Source: Catonia carolina
Lineage: Eukaryota > Arthropoda > Insecta > Hemiptera > Achilidae
Assembly: GCA_035578175.1 (NCBI GenBank)
Contig: JAQMRL010000001.1
Location: 52,103,553-52,167,552 of the forward strand
DNA length: 64,000 bases
Direction of reading: 5' to 3'
The position numbers were made by a program, and so were the translations under genes. The notes beneath the pieces are model-generated. The model was not told where the DNA came from, did no database searches, and saw only the letters and a list, made by a program, of their open reading frames with translations. Below, one piece after another: positions 11,301 through 24,954 of this stretch (its first letter is position 1; each line of letters opens with the position of its first letter).

Positions 11301-14300
11301 ATAAGAGTAATGCTATAGCCTAATGAATTCTGTAAACTTTTATCAAAGTTTTTGATTGCAGATCTAAACGCACTTCATATTTTTGATTGTTCATAATCTG
11401 GGTTCTGGTTGCCCAGTAAAAGTTTTTTTTCGTTTATTAACTATGGTTACTCTTATAATAAGGTATTTTTGAAACAAGTGGACTTCACAATTTGGTCTAA
11501 AGCAATGGTTCCCAATACCCACTAGGCACGGACTCCTAAGTAAGTCTATAGCTTTGAGAATTTCGAACCCCGTTCTTTTCGTATTTTTAAATGTAAAAAA
11601 TAAACCTATTTTAGCAACCACTGGTCTAAAAAAAAGAAAAATAACCTATGTCCTATTCTCGGCAAGAAATTTAAAAAAATATTGTTTATTCTTAGCTATC
11701 ACTAACTAAAATTTTTGTTTTGTAGATTTTGTAATATTGGTTTTCCAAGTTTAATCTACTGTATAACCTCGACAGTTCATCTCTCGGTTTTTTCATTATC
11801 CGTTATTCGTAACACGGCCCTTCCAAAAAATGTATGTATTATTTAAAAAACCAAACCGTTTCTTACGTTAATAACGAAATTAAAAGCTATATCATGGGAT
11901 ATTAATATTTAAAAAAAATACTGTACGGTATATTTTAAACACTAATTTAATTGTACTATTGGTATGATAATTAGTTATTATTTTTACCGTAATTCGTCGC
12001 CTCCGCGATCCCAAACTATCAAGTAGAGCTGCGTAAGATTTTTCTTGGTTTGACAAAATTTGACTTATACATTCTTAGTTTTATATACGAGTATGCTTAG
12101 TTGCTATAAAATGGGCGAGTTTTACATGTACTTATCCTTTAATGACGCCATCATAAAAGATGTAGAAGCTTTACAACATTACATTTTTTAAATTTGCAAA
12201 CAGAGACCACCATTAAAGTACACAAATAAGCTATACCATTAATGAAATATAAAAATTCTACAACTTAAAATATCACACTAAAATTAATATTTTTGTGTTT
12301 TTACTTATTTTCTTAGGGTACTTTTACTTTAGTCTTTTATAGTTGCTAATTTATTCATTTTAAATGAATTATTGTGTTTTGTACCTACTGAAATGTTAAG
12401 ATGTTGATAAAGGATAGAAATGAATAAATAAATAAAATAAATAAATATTTTTATTTGCCAGTGACCAAAAACGGAATAGAGGTCGTCAAATTAAGTAATA
12501 TACATTAAAAAACTATTTTAAGAATTTTTTACAATCTTGTATAAAGTATTTACGAAAAAAAGATTGTTCATTAAATTACAACTTATTGAACTATTAAATT
12601 ACTACTTACTAATTTACTACTTACTAATTTTTACTAAAATTGTACATTGTCTAAATTCAATTACAAGTCTAAATTATACACATCTTACATTTAAAAAATA
12701 TGATCGAGTTGAAATAAAATAATTGAATTTTAATATTCTTTTGTAGAAAAATTTGGAGTAAGCAAATATTTAGTGTGCCTACACGCTAAGGTAACCACTA
12801 TTAGCGAGGTTATCTTGTATTGTTTTCTTGTAATACAGCTAGAAATGTATTGATACAGTTATGTACACGATGCTCTTAGTAATCGTGTTTTTAGATTTTA
12901 TTAATTTTTAATAAGTTAATTTTCTATTAAGTAATGTAGCCTACTTAGATATTTTTGTAACAAAAATAAATAGCATTCGTTACAATTGTACCAAAATAAT
13001 TATTGTCATTAGAATTTTTTCTGTTTACTGTTTTCTGAACGTTTATTTGTTCGTCACAACGTTCAAAATTTTCTTTTATATTTTTTGTCTTTTAGTTTTG
13101 TAAATACGGTAGTCGTAATAGACAAATATCGAGTAGGTTTTAATGGTTTTGTAACTATTGGTTGATTCAAAATATATAGAATAAAAATAAAGCTGAAAAT
13201 ACTATTTAATAATTAATACGAGTATAATGTAGTCGTGGTCATATGGTATGAAGAATTCATGGTAGGTTGAAACTCTGCTATTAGAACTGTAAAATAATTT
13301 ATCATTTCTATACCGCACTAAAACGTGGGCTATACAACTTTTATGTCATGATAGCTCCTATAAAGTCTATAATTTAAATAAATCTATATTAAATCCAAAT
13401 AGAAATGAAAAATGTATGTTAGTGTTCCTCTTAATAGGGTAAATTTATTTTTAAACGTATGTTGCCTAATAAATCTTGTTACTGTATGCAGAATGGACTG
13501 AAAGTTACTAATATGGACACAGGTAATTGATTGGTGAAAGTGTTATGAGAATTTTAACTTTCTTTTATTCATGGTTGAATAGTTAATAGATGGCCGTCCT
13601 GTCCAATTATTTATTAAGCTATAAATTATACCAATTTATGTTTTTATTCATGTCTTAAATCAACTTAGCCATTAATACTATATGTTTTTCTTTTAACTTG
13701 ACGCAGTTAGTTAATATTAAATTGCTTTCAACAACAAAAAAACATATTGACTTAATTATTAATCGAGTAAATTTTACAAAAACAAGTTAATTTGTGTTTA
13801 AATGTTTGTGAAATATTAAGGAGAATCTACCTTCAAAATACAATTTTTTTAACTTTGTGCTATTTTTGTAGAGCAAAATATTCTGAATAAAGTGGTTCAC
13901 TTAATAACATATTTTTTACTTCAATAAATAAATAAAAACGAAAGTTATGTTTTAACTAAATTAACAGTTTAATTTGTAAAAATATCAACTTTTTAGGTTT
14001 TAATACTATAATATTATTCTAGAATTCAGATGTATTAGCTATGTATTATGTATATATCAGAAACCATAACGTTTTTCCTACACTACAATTTCCTATTTTT
14101 TTTTCGAAAATCGCTTAGAATTTTATCCTCTATGGCCTTTTGTTTGGCGAAGGTAATACTGTGTTTTGAACAATTTTTAAAATTATTTTATTCGTATAGG
14201 CTATTAATCAAAAGTTTAGCCAGTGTTAGTAGAATTTGAAAGAAAAATTGAATGTGAAGGAATAGCCCTCTACTGTACGTGTCCCCGAAAATTAAATTAA

Positions 14301-14478
14301 ATTTTTAATTTGGCACCAATTTTATGTAACTTGGCTAACGCATGATGATGACCTCTAAAAGTAATGGGTGCTTTTCAACCGCCGCCTTGATTTTAGGGGA
14401 TGAAATTTTGATGTAATTTTTATTCAGTCTTTACATAAAATAATAGCTGCATCATTGGCACAAAATAATTTTTCAGTT
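8310..14478. other. Intron sequence, no gene recognised
   Basis: About 6.2 kb of AT-rich sequence. It includes an (AAAT)n-like microsatellite at 12420-12455 and a short tandem of ACTACTTACTAATTT at about 12600-12630. A hAT-like word lies at 11511. I see no ORF with coding character and no recognised repeat family. Confidence 0.45.
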
Positions 14479-14575
14479 ATTAGAAACGCAATAAAAAAAC
14501 ATTTTGAAAATTGACTCTGCCCTTACACTAATTAGAAACCCAATAAAAAATATTTTGAAGGTTGACTCTGCCCTT
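14479..14575 (+). repeat. Two-copy tandem repeat, unit about 51 bp
   Basis: The unit TAGAAACNCAATAAAAAA.. followed by ATTTTGAA..TTGACTCTGCCCTT occurs at 14479-14524 and again at 14530-14575 with a handful of substitutions. It sits just upstream of a retrotransposon fragment. Confidence 0.7.
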
Positions 14576-14654
14576 TTTTTTTAATTTTTTTTAATTTACT
14601 TCTGTTATTTTAACGGAAATATTTTGGGAATTATTATAAAGAGATGTTTTCGAA

Positions 14655-15070
14655 CAAAAGAACAGACTTTTATGTAAAAAACTCAATTTTTGTTTTACTG
14701 TTCTATTGTATGGAATGGAACCTTGGACTCTTAAGAAATGTCAAATTGACAGGAACTTTAAATAATGGATGTAACGACGTATTTATCATTGACAGAGAAA
14801 AGAACGAATAAGGAATGTAACATCAGATATTTATTAAGCTGGAATTTTTTGACAGGATTAATTGAAAACTGCAGTATTTCGGTCATGTTATGCATGGAGA
14901 GAAATACCGTCTGCTGCAGTTAATTATTCAGGAAAATACAGGAAAGATGACGATAAGGAAATAAAGGACTTTTAGTTAAGAAACGTACGAGACTGGTGAC
15001 ATTGCTTCTATGTGGAACTATTTTAGGACAGCGGTGTCCAAAGTAGCCATCATATGCGAATCTCAAAATA
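14655..15070 (+). pseudogene. Decayed non-LTR retrotransposon reverse-transcriptase C-terminus
   Basis: Across several frames the plus strand gives the remains of an RT C-terminal domain: a LLYGME.WTL-like start at about 14698-14735, a GHVMHGE-like word near 14880-14905, a NYSGKYRKDDDKEIK-like region, and LRNVRDW then FRTAVSKVAII at the end. This order (YGMEAWTL, GHVMRGEK, GKRSxGRRR, WLRNLRDW, LFRAAVSKV) is that of a common insect endonuclease/RT element. Several frameshifts and stops make it non-functional. The fragment at 59408 belongs to the same general type. Confidence 0.55.
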
Positions 15071-15830
15071 TTAATCGTTTTGATGTATTTTTTTTTTACT
15101 TGCCACTTGAAGTTTTTGCAGTCTCGATATAGTGTGGGGTGTCCAGTACTTAAAATGTAACGAGGAGAACCTCATAGAACTTGCAACCACTTTTAGTTTT
15201 CAATTTGATTTTTCTAATCAATCAAACAAAAACGCGTACTGAGACGGGTTTTAAATGATTTTTTAGCGTAGTAATAACTAAATTGAAAATCGCTTTTTTA
15301 TTTCTTTTAAAGATTTTGTAGAACATGATATTATTTTCTGGTTTTGGTTATGTGTTTATTTATGTTAGAGAGTATTTAAATTTGTTAATAGTATTTTTAA
15401 ACTTAAATATAATGTTTTAATTATAATAAAGTGATTTTTTAATATTTTTGTTTCATAATTGTTTTATATGTTGAATTTCGTTAAATACAATATTTTAAAT
15501 ATTTATATATAGGCCTAAATCCAAAAATGTATTACTAAAATATATAAAAACTGAAATTTATGAGAGGAAGAAAGGTTGTTGAAAAGGAAGAAAAACATAT
15601 TATGGTATTGTAATTATGATTTAGGTGATAGAAGGGTGGTGTTAAATGTAAATATTATTATAATTAATAATTGGTATTTAAAATACATAATATTGATAAT
15701 TAATATTGAATGTGTTATTGCGATTGGATTACTAAAATAAAGTGGTTTTACAAATGGTAAAAAGTTTCACTTTTCGTAATGATAGTTTTTCCAGAATTTA
15801 AAAGGCGGGAATTATACAATTGTTACTAAA

Positions 15831-16066
15831 CGAACTAGAGACTGCAGATGAAGGCGGAGCATAGTGACCTAGATCACAGCACAGAGCCAGTTGACTTTCG
15901 TTTATCGTATCCTGTGTTTTCACGTTGTGGTCACGCTGTTAATGACAGCCTAAAAAAATGTCAGCTGGAGTTCGGTGGAACAGAGTGTGACTTAGCGTAG
16001 GGGCAATCTCACACTTGACCTCGGCTGTTATTGGCTAGATTTCATCTGCAGTCTTTAGCTCGTTCG
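15831..16066. mobile_element. Small MITE-like element with inverted termini
   Basis: The left arm CGAACTAGAGACTGCAGATGAA (15831-15852) is the inverse of the right arm at 16041-16066, apart from a short gap: 17 perfect bases (AGACTGCAGATGAA plus flanking) and a matching CGAAC end. The interior is less AT-rich than the surroundings and has further small palindromes. No target duplication is obvious and there is no ORF. It could be a foldback element or a structured regulatory segment. Confidence 0.45.
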
Positions 16067-17290
16067 GGTATAAATCATTACTTCGCATGTACGTTTAATT
16101 ATTTCAACACAACATTCCACTGTCATCGTTGTTTAATTACATATTTTGTAACTTGTGGTTTTGCAAAATTATGTCATAATTTATCCCTAACATACGCGAT
16201 TGTATTCAAGAAATATTTATTAAAAATTTAAAGGCGAAGAACAAGTATATTTTTGTTCAGAGTTTCAAATCACCCATTGACAGTACTTTCGTAAAAACTC
16301 CTGAACCTCATGTCTGTTTTGATGTTGACTTCTGCGTCAACCCAGTTATGTCTCTGATATAAATACATTTGTTAAAAAAAATACTGCTTACTGACAAGGT
16401 TACGTATATAACTACGTCTTATATTTTTTAGATGAACAAATATTGTTGAACTTTTTGTAGTCCTCTTGAACAAAATTATAGAATTTAGAATGATGCATCT
16501 ATATTGTTTAACTTAAAAATTTATGTAACTCAATGAAATATTTTTTAAATGTTTTACAGATGATTTACTGATCAGTTTTTGTCTTGTGTATACTAAAATT
16601 CAACTCATATTTTTATTTTTGTATTGTTGTGCTGATTAATCTTTACCCCAGTCCTGTCAGTTACCCCGTAGATGGTTACTTTTACTTATTAAGTTTGGGC
16701 GGGTAACTTGTGGTGTTGTGGCCAGTTGGGAGACTTACGTGAATTAACTCCATTAGATGTACTCATTTCACGTGTTCTGCAAGCAAAAAATATTTCAAAA
16801 GCAGGAATCAAATTAGGGTGGTTGTATATAGTTTTTAAACCTTAATAATAAATAAAATATTTAAAAAAGTTTACTATAATATCCGTCATATCATTGTGAG
16901 CTTGAAAGTCAATATAGAGCCACAACGTATTACCATAATTGCCACGGTATTGCCGGCTTGAACCCAGGTCTCTGGATAACCCCGACCTATTTAGGCCAAA
17001 AATAATTCATTATGTTTTTAAGAAATTGTGTTATAATTGCATCGAAAAAATATTCTGCATAAATTCTCCCGATTAAGAAGCAATTAGCGTAATAATATTA
17101 GCGTATAATATGTTATTATTTTAATTGGCATTAGAAAACTTGGAACATTTTTTTACGAGCCTCAGGTGGAGAAACACTGGCTGATCTCCTTATAATGAAA
17201 AAGAATGTGTGACCGTACGGCTCGCAACTGATACACCAAAATGACGAAACTGAGCTTACCTGTAAGTTGATAATATGTGAATGTGTGAAA
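16067..17290. other. Intron sequence, no gene recognised
   Basis: AT-rich. A B-box-like GGGTTCAAGCC word occurs on the minus strand near 16955-16965 and may be a SINE remnant too decayed to delimit. Confidence 0.4.
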
Positions 17291-17440
17291 AGGCCGCCAC
17301 CGTAGCGTAGTATTACCGCGCTACCCTACAAGGCGGAAGTTCCGGTTTCGATTCCCGGTTAGGGTCTGGATAATTTTCAAATTTAAAACCCACCACAGTC
17401 GCTAATAACTGAGCTTTGATGCGACTTTAAATAAACTAAA
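17291..17440 (+). repeat. tRNA-derived SINE (copy 2)
   Basis: tRNA-like head GCCGCCACCGTAGCGTAG with B box TTTCGATTCCCGG, then GGTCTGGA. The 3' end is TTTGATGCGACTTTAAATAA followed by ACTAAA, shared with the copy at 28476. The common tail shows that these are members of one retroposed family rather than tRNA genes. Confidence 0.7.
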
Positions 17441-19058
17441 GAAGTGTCTTATCTTCAATATAAAGGAAGTTATATATCCGTGGTTTTCTTTTCGTTGATT
17501 TACCTGCATTCTCCGGTTAACCCGGATTTTCGATATCCCGTATCGGCTACATTTCCGAAATGTAACACCGTTAGTAGAAATAAACAATTTGTTTGAAATT
17601 CACTATCCGGTGATATGATTTTGAATATATTTTTAACACGATTAAAAATATTTTAACTTATGGATAACATCAGCTATATTATTGAACTGTTTAGTTCTGT
17701 TAGTTTATGATTATTGGATTGCAGTAATTCTTCTATTTTGTACTATTTTTATTGAATACATAGAATGTTGCGCCCGTAACACAAATGTACTTAGGAGTGG
17801 TACTCTACACAGGCAAATAATAATAATAGTAGTAGTATTAGTATCGCCTACCATAATTCAAGTTAAATGCTTTGTCAGAAATAATGTATAGCCAACTTCC
17901 TCTATTGCTTCTACAACACTTTCTTGTGTATTATACTTGGCATAAATTATTCGCTTATAGAAATCCTGAGAAAAGCGTCGTGTTGAAATATAATGGTAAT
18001 CGCTTCTCTTTATTTATAACGCTTGTTCCACTGTTTTATATGTATAGTAGGCTTACATATAAATAGTACGTACTATATTTTAGTAGTGCTTATAATAGTA
18101 CTGTAAGTAACTACCAAAAACATTATCATAAAATATATTTGACATAAAACTATAAATTTTGTTAAAATATGTATACTATAAAAAACATACTGTACTGCAT
18201 ATAGATCTACAATTTTACTACTTTTAGCGTTAATCATTTAAATACTTCAGACAGGAGAATTAATTACCTCTTTTACAATATTTTACACGCCCTGATAGTA
18301 AAAAAGTAGGTTATTTCTACGAAATTGACGGATTGTTTCCAGGGTTTTTAAGCTTTTGTTTGTTGTTTTAACAATTTTTTTCATAATTATTTACAATCAG
18401 TCTATGATGACTGAAATTATTTTGTCTCTTCAGTCATCCTAGAATCTTCTAAAATTTTATCACTCAGTAGTTACGAACCCGTCTTTATTTCATGCATGCA
18501 CTATCCTACTATTTTCTTTGATCTTTAATTTGAAAAAGTATTTTTTATTATTTATTTTTAATAATAATTTATATTTTACTAATTTTTTTAATTTTGTAAG
18601 AAATTTGATTATTAATCTACTAATTATAAAATATCGTTTCTCTTTAAACACCTAATGTTTTCACCACGATCGAGCTGAGTAATAGCCAGTAAATTAAATA
18701 GTTGTCAAATTGAGGCATTTCTGACTTAATCCACTAATATCTATCCTCACTTTAGGTACAGAAACAATTATCATTAGGTACAGGTAGCATTAAAGACCTT
18801 GATACTTTACTCTGAAATTTTTTTGATTCATGTGAAAGTTACTAGTTCTACTAGTTAGAAACTGTATTGACAACCGCTTAATTTTATCGCTGTTGCTGAA
18901 TTTTTGAGGAGAGTTAACTTGTTGAACAGGGACTCGGAGGGACATTTCTTCGTATGTAGCTGTCAGCTGGTCACCATACAAAGACGCTCGCCCAATAGGT
19001 GTTACACAAAAATGAATAACTAGGCTGGCCTAAAGGTCTTTTTTACTTTCTTTTCCCC
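17441..19058. other. Intron sequence, no feature recognised
   Basis: AT-rich. ORFs here are short and overlap in unrelated frames. No repeat is recognised. Confidence 0.4.
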
Positions 19059-19425
19059 TATATAATTATATACGGAGGAAAGTGTTATTTTCATGTCATT
19101 TTTGATCTCGAATTTTTACCGAAAATACACGTTTTCAGGCCCCATGAACCCAAAAAACATGTTTTTAGCAATTGGTCTGTATGTAAACAAAATATCTCAA
19201 AATGGGAATAGCGTACGAAGTTGAAAATTGGAACTTGAGTTTGGTACCACAAGGGGACCGACACGAACGTTTTCATTAAAATCAGTCAACTGTATGTTGA
19301 CTAGTAGTTTGTTCATGCGATTTTTCACTTTTTAAATTTTTTTCAAAAACAGGTTTGTTTAAAACCGTCTTATGAACCTACTTAATTGTTTGTGCTCTAC
19401 AAGATATAACGATAAGCGATATGAT
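19059..19425 (+). repeat. AT-rich interspersed repeat, copy 1
   Basis: Shares an ordered set of words with copies at 41650 and (inverted) 56815: GGAAAGT..TTTTCATGT, CGAATTTTTACCGAAAATAC, ACGTTT..AGGCCCC, GAACCCAAAA, AACATGTTTTTAGC, ACAAAATATCTCA, CATTAAAATC(A/G)GTCAAC and TAGTAGTTTGTTC. The order is conserved and the divergence is high. No ORF is conserved between copies. The class is unknown. Confidence 0.65.
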
Positions 19426-20914
19426 GTTTGCTTAAATTTTTGGAGTTGTGCTTTCGTGGTATTCTTTTTTTAAGATTGCGGCCTTAATGTGGGTTTTAAA
19501 GCAAAAGCATGTATCAAAGTGTTAGAAAATTAATAACAAAGAATTTTTATTTGAAGCAATTTTTACATAGCCTAGTTTATCGTCAATAATTAGTGATTAC
19601 CCGTATTTTCAAGACCAGAAAGGTTGATTTTTATTTTGTATCGTTCACCTATAATTAGATTTAGGTTATGTGTTTTGTTCGGTTACACTTCTTCATTTAA
19701 ATTCGTTCTTGTAAGGATATTATAGTTATTTTATTAATACCGATGCGATTCTATGCGCAATAATATAATTGTAATATAACTTCCTCAGTTTCTCATGTTA
19801 TATAAAATTTTCCGAGAAATCGAAATGCTTTTTATTGTGCAACACATCAACTGATGTGACTTTAACAGTACTATAAATACATTTTTATTACATTTTAAGC
19901 GAACATTTATATTGATGTATTTATTCCACTGATGCATTTTATTGTATTAAATTGTCTTACGGTTAGACTCACTCTTTTTCCAATGTATTCGTCTTCACGA
20001 CTCTATTAAATTTAAGTAGTCTAAATCTCTTGAATGCGATTTAAATATGAGTTCAGTGAACGGTAACTGTTATTATTTAAAAAAAATTAATTTAGATTAA
20101 ACATTATTATTGAGCTCAACGACTTTCGTAGTCTATCTATATAATTTCACTCAAAAATCCACAAAATCTGCAGAACCACAAGATCTAAAAACTTGAAATT
20201 TGGTATATATATTTTCAACTTTAGTCGTAGGTGCTATCTATGAAAGAATTTTAAATGGAAAATCTGCTTCTAAAGGAAGTAAATGAAAAACTGAAAAACC
20301 GGGTTTTCCAAAATACTACATTTTAATATTATGTATTTTAGATAGAAAATGTATATAAAAATAGTTATAGTAAAGTAAAAACGCTACAAGTTATAGTTTA
20401 TGTTTTATCATTCGATAGTAATACGGACAGTTCAGTTTTCTAAAATAATACCGCATTTTATCGGTTCTACATTTACTATATTCAAAAGATTGAATATTTC
20501 CACAGCCTCTGGGTAGTGTGGTTTCGAACCCTATCACCAGAAATCTTTCTCTATCCATACATTTACAGAAGACTCTTTCCATCGCCCAAAAATTATGTAA
20601 TTATTATTATTATTATTACTACAAATCTATTTGTTTTTCAACATTAATCTTCTGACTAGTAATACGGCAAGCTGTAGTGGACTAATACTTTTTACTGATA
20701 CCAAAAGGTGTACTAGAAATAGTTACTGAGTTCACAACAAATATACCTGGTACCTTCTGTATTAAGTAAAAGTAAATGATTACTCAACTGTTATTTACTA
20801 AATAAATAAATAAAATTATAAAATGAGAGATAAAGCGGAAAATGTTAGTATTTAATACATATTACCACTTAAAAGGCATGGTAAACCCAATCCTATCTAA
20901 CCCTTTTAAGTTTC
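19426..20914. other. Intron sequence, no feature recognised
   Basis: AT-rich. A minus-strand GGGTTCGAAACC word near 20520-20531 may be the B box of a decayed SINE. An ATT trinucleotide run lies at about 20603-20625. Confidence 0.35.
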
Positions 20915-20947
20915 AATATTGCACTATATAAATTATAGTGCAATATT
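20915..20947. repeat. Perfect 14-bp hairpin
   Basis: AATATTGCACTATA (20915-20928) and its exact inverse (20934-20947) flank a 5-base loop. The stem is AT-rich. No T-run or ORF context suggests a terminator. Confidence 0.7.
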
Positions 20948-21836
20948 AATTAAGTGGTCTAGAAATTACTAAATTAGTAGCTCCGCCATTTTTTTATATT
21001 TTTTTCTAGAATAACCCCAATCAATGGTCGGAGAGTTTAAAACTATTGTTATTTTTTTACCTTTTATCTTAAAAAAGAAATCGCAGCCGTTTTTGTATTG
21101 CGTTCACAAGCATTTTTTACGTTTGTAAGCTTTTTCGTTAAATGCAGTTACTTTATTCAAGTTTGCCACGAAAACTTATTTAAACACTTTATTGAGCACA
21201 TTCTGGGTTACGTTATAGGTATATTATTAATCTATAACAGATAAACGAAATTAAAATTTTCAGAAAAAATATGAATAAAATAGTGAAGCAACCATCTCTG
21301 AATCACTTAATTCGGATCAGTTCTGACCTAGTAGGGTGGAAATGATAACAAATTATGAGCAATAAGCTCTACATAAAAACAGTGTTTCTGTTGTCAGGAT
21401 TATTATTTTTGTTATTATTTAGTGTAGGCTACTACAAGCGAGGGGAGGGCGAGCAGTGCAATTGAGTTGGAGAATAAACCAAAAACCGCAGTAGTAACCG
21501 TTATAAGAGTAGAATTGTGTTTCTAGTATTCACTCATATCAGTTCGAAAGTATAGAGTGCAACGAGAATAATAATAATTCTTAGCTCAGGTTATATTTCA
21601 ATATTGGGACTCGACCTTATTCTACTCAATTTTTGAACTGATGTGAACAAAATCACATGAGCTAAAAGAATGAGACTAACGTTACCAAACGTTCTGTATC
21701 GGGCGGCCAGGCGCCAGTGACGAGTCATATTATATCAACATATTTAATGTTTTTCTGCTTCTGGCACAGTAATGAGCTACTTCGGTGTTTTTGTGTGTAT
21801 TTCATCGCTTCATCATAAATATTATTATGTGTTTTA

Positions 21837-22219
21837 TTGTTAAGGTGATCAGCCGAAAGGCTGGTTTGATCCTCTAGACGTTTTGCTAAGAGAAACCAGA
21901 AGTGAGGTGGTTTACCATGCCTTCCTTACTGAGTGAAAAAGTATATTTCAGCGTACCAGGCCCTCTAAAAAGCATCTACTTTTCACCCGGCAAATGACGC
22001 CGTCACTTCATTAACCACACAGTCTAGCTGTATTATGAAATTCATTACTCTCATAGGAGATAACTCGGACTTGATTTTTTACACCTCTACCTCTTTTGTT
22101 CTTAATTGCTTCAGTCATATAATTGGCTGACAATATAATAAGAAACGGAACTATTTTTCAGCCCTAAAACTAGCAGATCGAGTGCCAATAATTTAACCCT
22201 CCACCTCCTTGTTATGGGG
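21837..22219 (-). repeat. Interspersed ~390-bp repeat, copy 2 (inverted)
   Basis: Minus-strand copy of the repeat at 6184. On the plus strand it begins GATCAGCCGAAAGGCTGGTT and ends with the inverse of the CCCATAAC..GGAGGTGG start. The GTAAACCACC and CACTTCATT-type blocks are present in inverse order. Confidence 0.7.
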
Positions 22220-22687
22220 AAAAAATTAGTGTATGAATTCAATTAGATCAAAGTTTTCTCTTACTATTGAGATGGCTCGCGCTAAGTATTTTCTGTAATT
22301 GATATTACGAATCCAACCTATACCAGACCAGAGAGATTGTTTACAATAGTTTTTAAGATAAATGAAATGAACTATACAGAACAACATAATAAAAAAAACT
22401 TCCTTGTGTATGCTTTAACAGAAGACTGGAGAAGAGTTTCTTATCTAACTACTTCTTTGTAAAGAAGCAGCGTCAGCGATAATTATTATTTGGTTCGACA
22501 GTAGGTGAATTGTATCATCGATGTACAGGGGTAGGAGAGACGAAAACAGTACAAGTAGAGCAAACCACCAATTTAAAAATTAAATTAATTTAAACCAATT
22601 TTTTAAAAATTGTGAAATAATGTATGTATTTTGTATTAGTTACCGTTCAGTAGCCTACTCGTACCGAGTTCTATTAAGGAGTTGTTG
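22220..22687. other. Intron sequence, no feature recognised
   Basis: AT-rich sequence between two repeats. Nothing identified. Confidence 0.4.
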
Positions 22688-22830
22688 GCTGTCTTCTATG
22701 CTTGGGTCTCGGGTTCGATTCCCGGTCAGGTCTGGCACTTTTTATCACTCATCTTCATCTATCGTCCTTCTTATCGCCTACATTATCAGTAACTGCTAAA
22801 TAGTCGGAAGTAAAACATAAAAAGAAAAAT
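22688..22830 (+). repeat. Truncated tRNA-derived SINE
   Basis: B box GGGTTCGATTCCCGG followed by a tail resembling the SINE at 51231: CATCTTCATCTATCGTC, a TAGTCGGAAGTAAAAC near the end, then A-rich sequence. The A-box half is lost or unrecognisable. Confidence 0.5.
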
Positions 22831-24954
22831 ATTAAGGACAGAACTAATATTGCTCTGACCCAAGACATCTTATAATCTAAATGTTTTTTTTAATATAATA
22901 AATGGATTGTAAATATCAATCTTTCAGTTCATTTTTTTAACAAAATTCATACGCAATTTCTGCTTTAGTATTCTGTCATTAGTTTTTTATTTAAAAGTTT
23001 TAAATAATATAAGAATATTCTTAATAAGTTTTCTAGTTGAGATATGAGAATGTATAATCTCGGTAATAGTAGTTATAACTTATAAAGTAGCAGCTGATGA
23101 CAGTAGCTATATGCACACTCTCCATCTTCGTTAACTAATTGCCATTCTTTGCGTATGCCGTCATCCTTAATGGACCTGCATTTCACTTCACTTCTCCGAG
23201 CAATAAAATGGCTGACGTTGAAAGAAACATTAACCGATGACCAAATGATGACTACTTGTTAATATTAATTACAACCATATTATAGTGATAATGCATTCAA
23301 GTCGCATTAGACGTGCAAATAATATTTATTTATCGGTTGTAAAGTTAAGCTGGGTTATTTTAAAATCATAAAACAACTCTTCTGTTCACTTAGTCATTTT
23401 TCATTTGTAAAACGTGTTAAGTAATGTGTTGAACGTTTTATTGAATACTGGTAATTACTCAAGATGGAACTATAAGCTGCTCAAGATCATTAACGGTATT
23501 AAATCCGTGCTTACAAAAGGTGATTAAACACCTTTGCGGAATTTTTTAGCTTTTTTATTGTGAACTGTTTTTGCTAAAAAAAATACTCTGAGCTCGTTGT
23601 ATTTCGCAGTTTTTTCTTTGCCATGTAATTGAACAGGGACATCAGTACTGGTCATGCAGTTAATCCTCTAACCACTGTTACTTAACAATGAAAAATAATA
23701 ATTTTTCTACCATATGAGTTTTTGCGCAAAATTGAAAAAAGTTTTTAATTTTGTTTTGTTTTGCTACATATTAAAAGAGATCTAAACATAGCATAGTTAA
23801 AGAAGAAATTTCCAGATCAGGCATTCAATATCATAGATTGCAATCGCACGCCAACCTTGCCTTGAATTTCTTGTATCTTTCAAGAATTTACTGGATAACT
23901 CGGAAACAACAAAGCCGATTCAAGCGCAAACATCCATCCGACTTGAATTAAAGAAACCTTGAACACTTATCAAATTTCAACACGATTATATTTTGCTCTG
24001 CACTAAATTTAATATTAAACAATTTATCAAAAATTAAATTTGAACATTAAGTATCTCCACAGGAAGATTACTTCAATCAAGAGAAATCTAAAATAACCTA
24101 TCTGTTAGATATTGTATAACTTAAACATATATTTTAAGTTCATATTGTTATTACTTATTACTTATATTGTTAGCAACTATTTTTAGCTAGTTAATAACTA
24201 TTTTAGTTTATAGCTATTGTTAGTAATTTAATACTTACAGATTGTATGAAAGAAAAAGCATTTGTAGCTATTGCAGCATTGTTTAATAATTTCGATCCAC
24301 TTCTATTTTTGTTTTAGTTTCTACCAACAAATGTTGAAAGAAATATACATAGGCAACATGTCCGTAAGAAATTTAAAATACACTAAAGAAAACGAAAATT
24401 TTTGTACACATAAAAATTAACGACTATCAAAAATAGTATGAAGACTTACAAAATAGTAGTGACCGGGCATTCACAATCTCCGTGTACAATAAGAGTGGGT
24501 GTTAAATTGTAAGTACAGTTTACTGCATTCGGTTGACTGCTAGTGTTCTTAAATTGCGTGGTTTATCTCGGTTATCTTTAGAAATTTTAAAAGTAAGCTG
24601 GAAAAATTGGTAATCTGGCATCACCAGAATCTCGAAAGTGCTGGACTGAAGAGAGATAATGGTTAGCTTTTGAATTGTGAACGAATAATCGTCCCGAGTC
24701 CGAGTCCTGAAAGAAGTGAGCTTGCGCTCGGGATGACGACGTCGTAGCTAGGCTACCTTGTCGTTCGGAGAATTGGATGAAAGGAACTTTTTTGGTAATT
24801 TTTCTTTATTTTGGAATTACAGATGATTAATTGGGGGAAATATGAGCTCGGAATCGGGATAACAGCGAGAACATTGTCTTTGGAAGGGAAGCTTTTTCTA
24901 GTCGCGAGTGTTCTTTACTTGTAGGAAATATTTATAGGGATGTTTGTAGGGAGT
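22831..24954. other. Intron sequence with one candidate regulatory island
   Basis: Mostly AT-rich. Around 23080-23260 base composition is more even, with E-box CAGCTG beside TGACAG at 23091-23103. From about 24640 to 24954 composition also rises. That part is probably the 3' UTR of the minus-strand retrotransposon fragment beginning at 25333. Confidence 0.35.

Noticed and set aside
11511..11630. Another hAT-like MITE
   Set aside because: A CAATGGTTCCCAATA-type word and an ACCACTGGT word occur, but the ends do not pair well enough to define an element.
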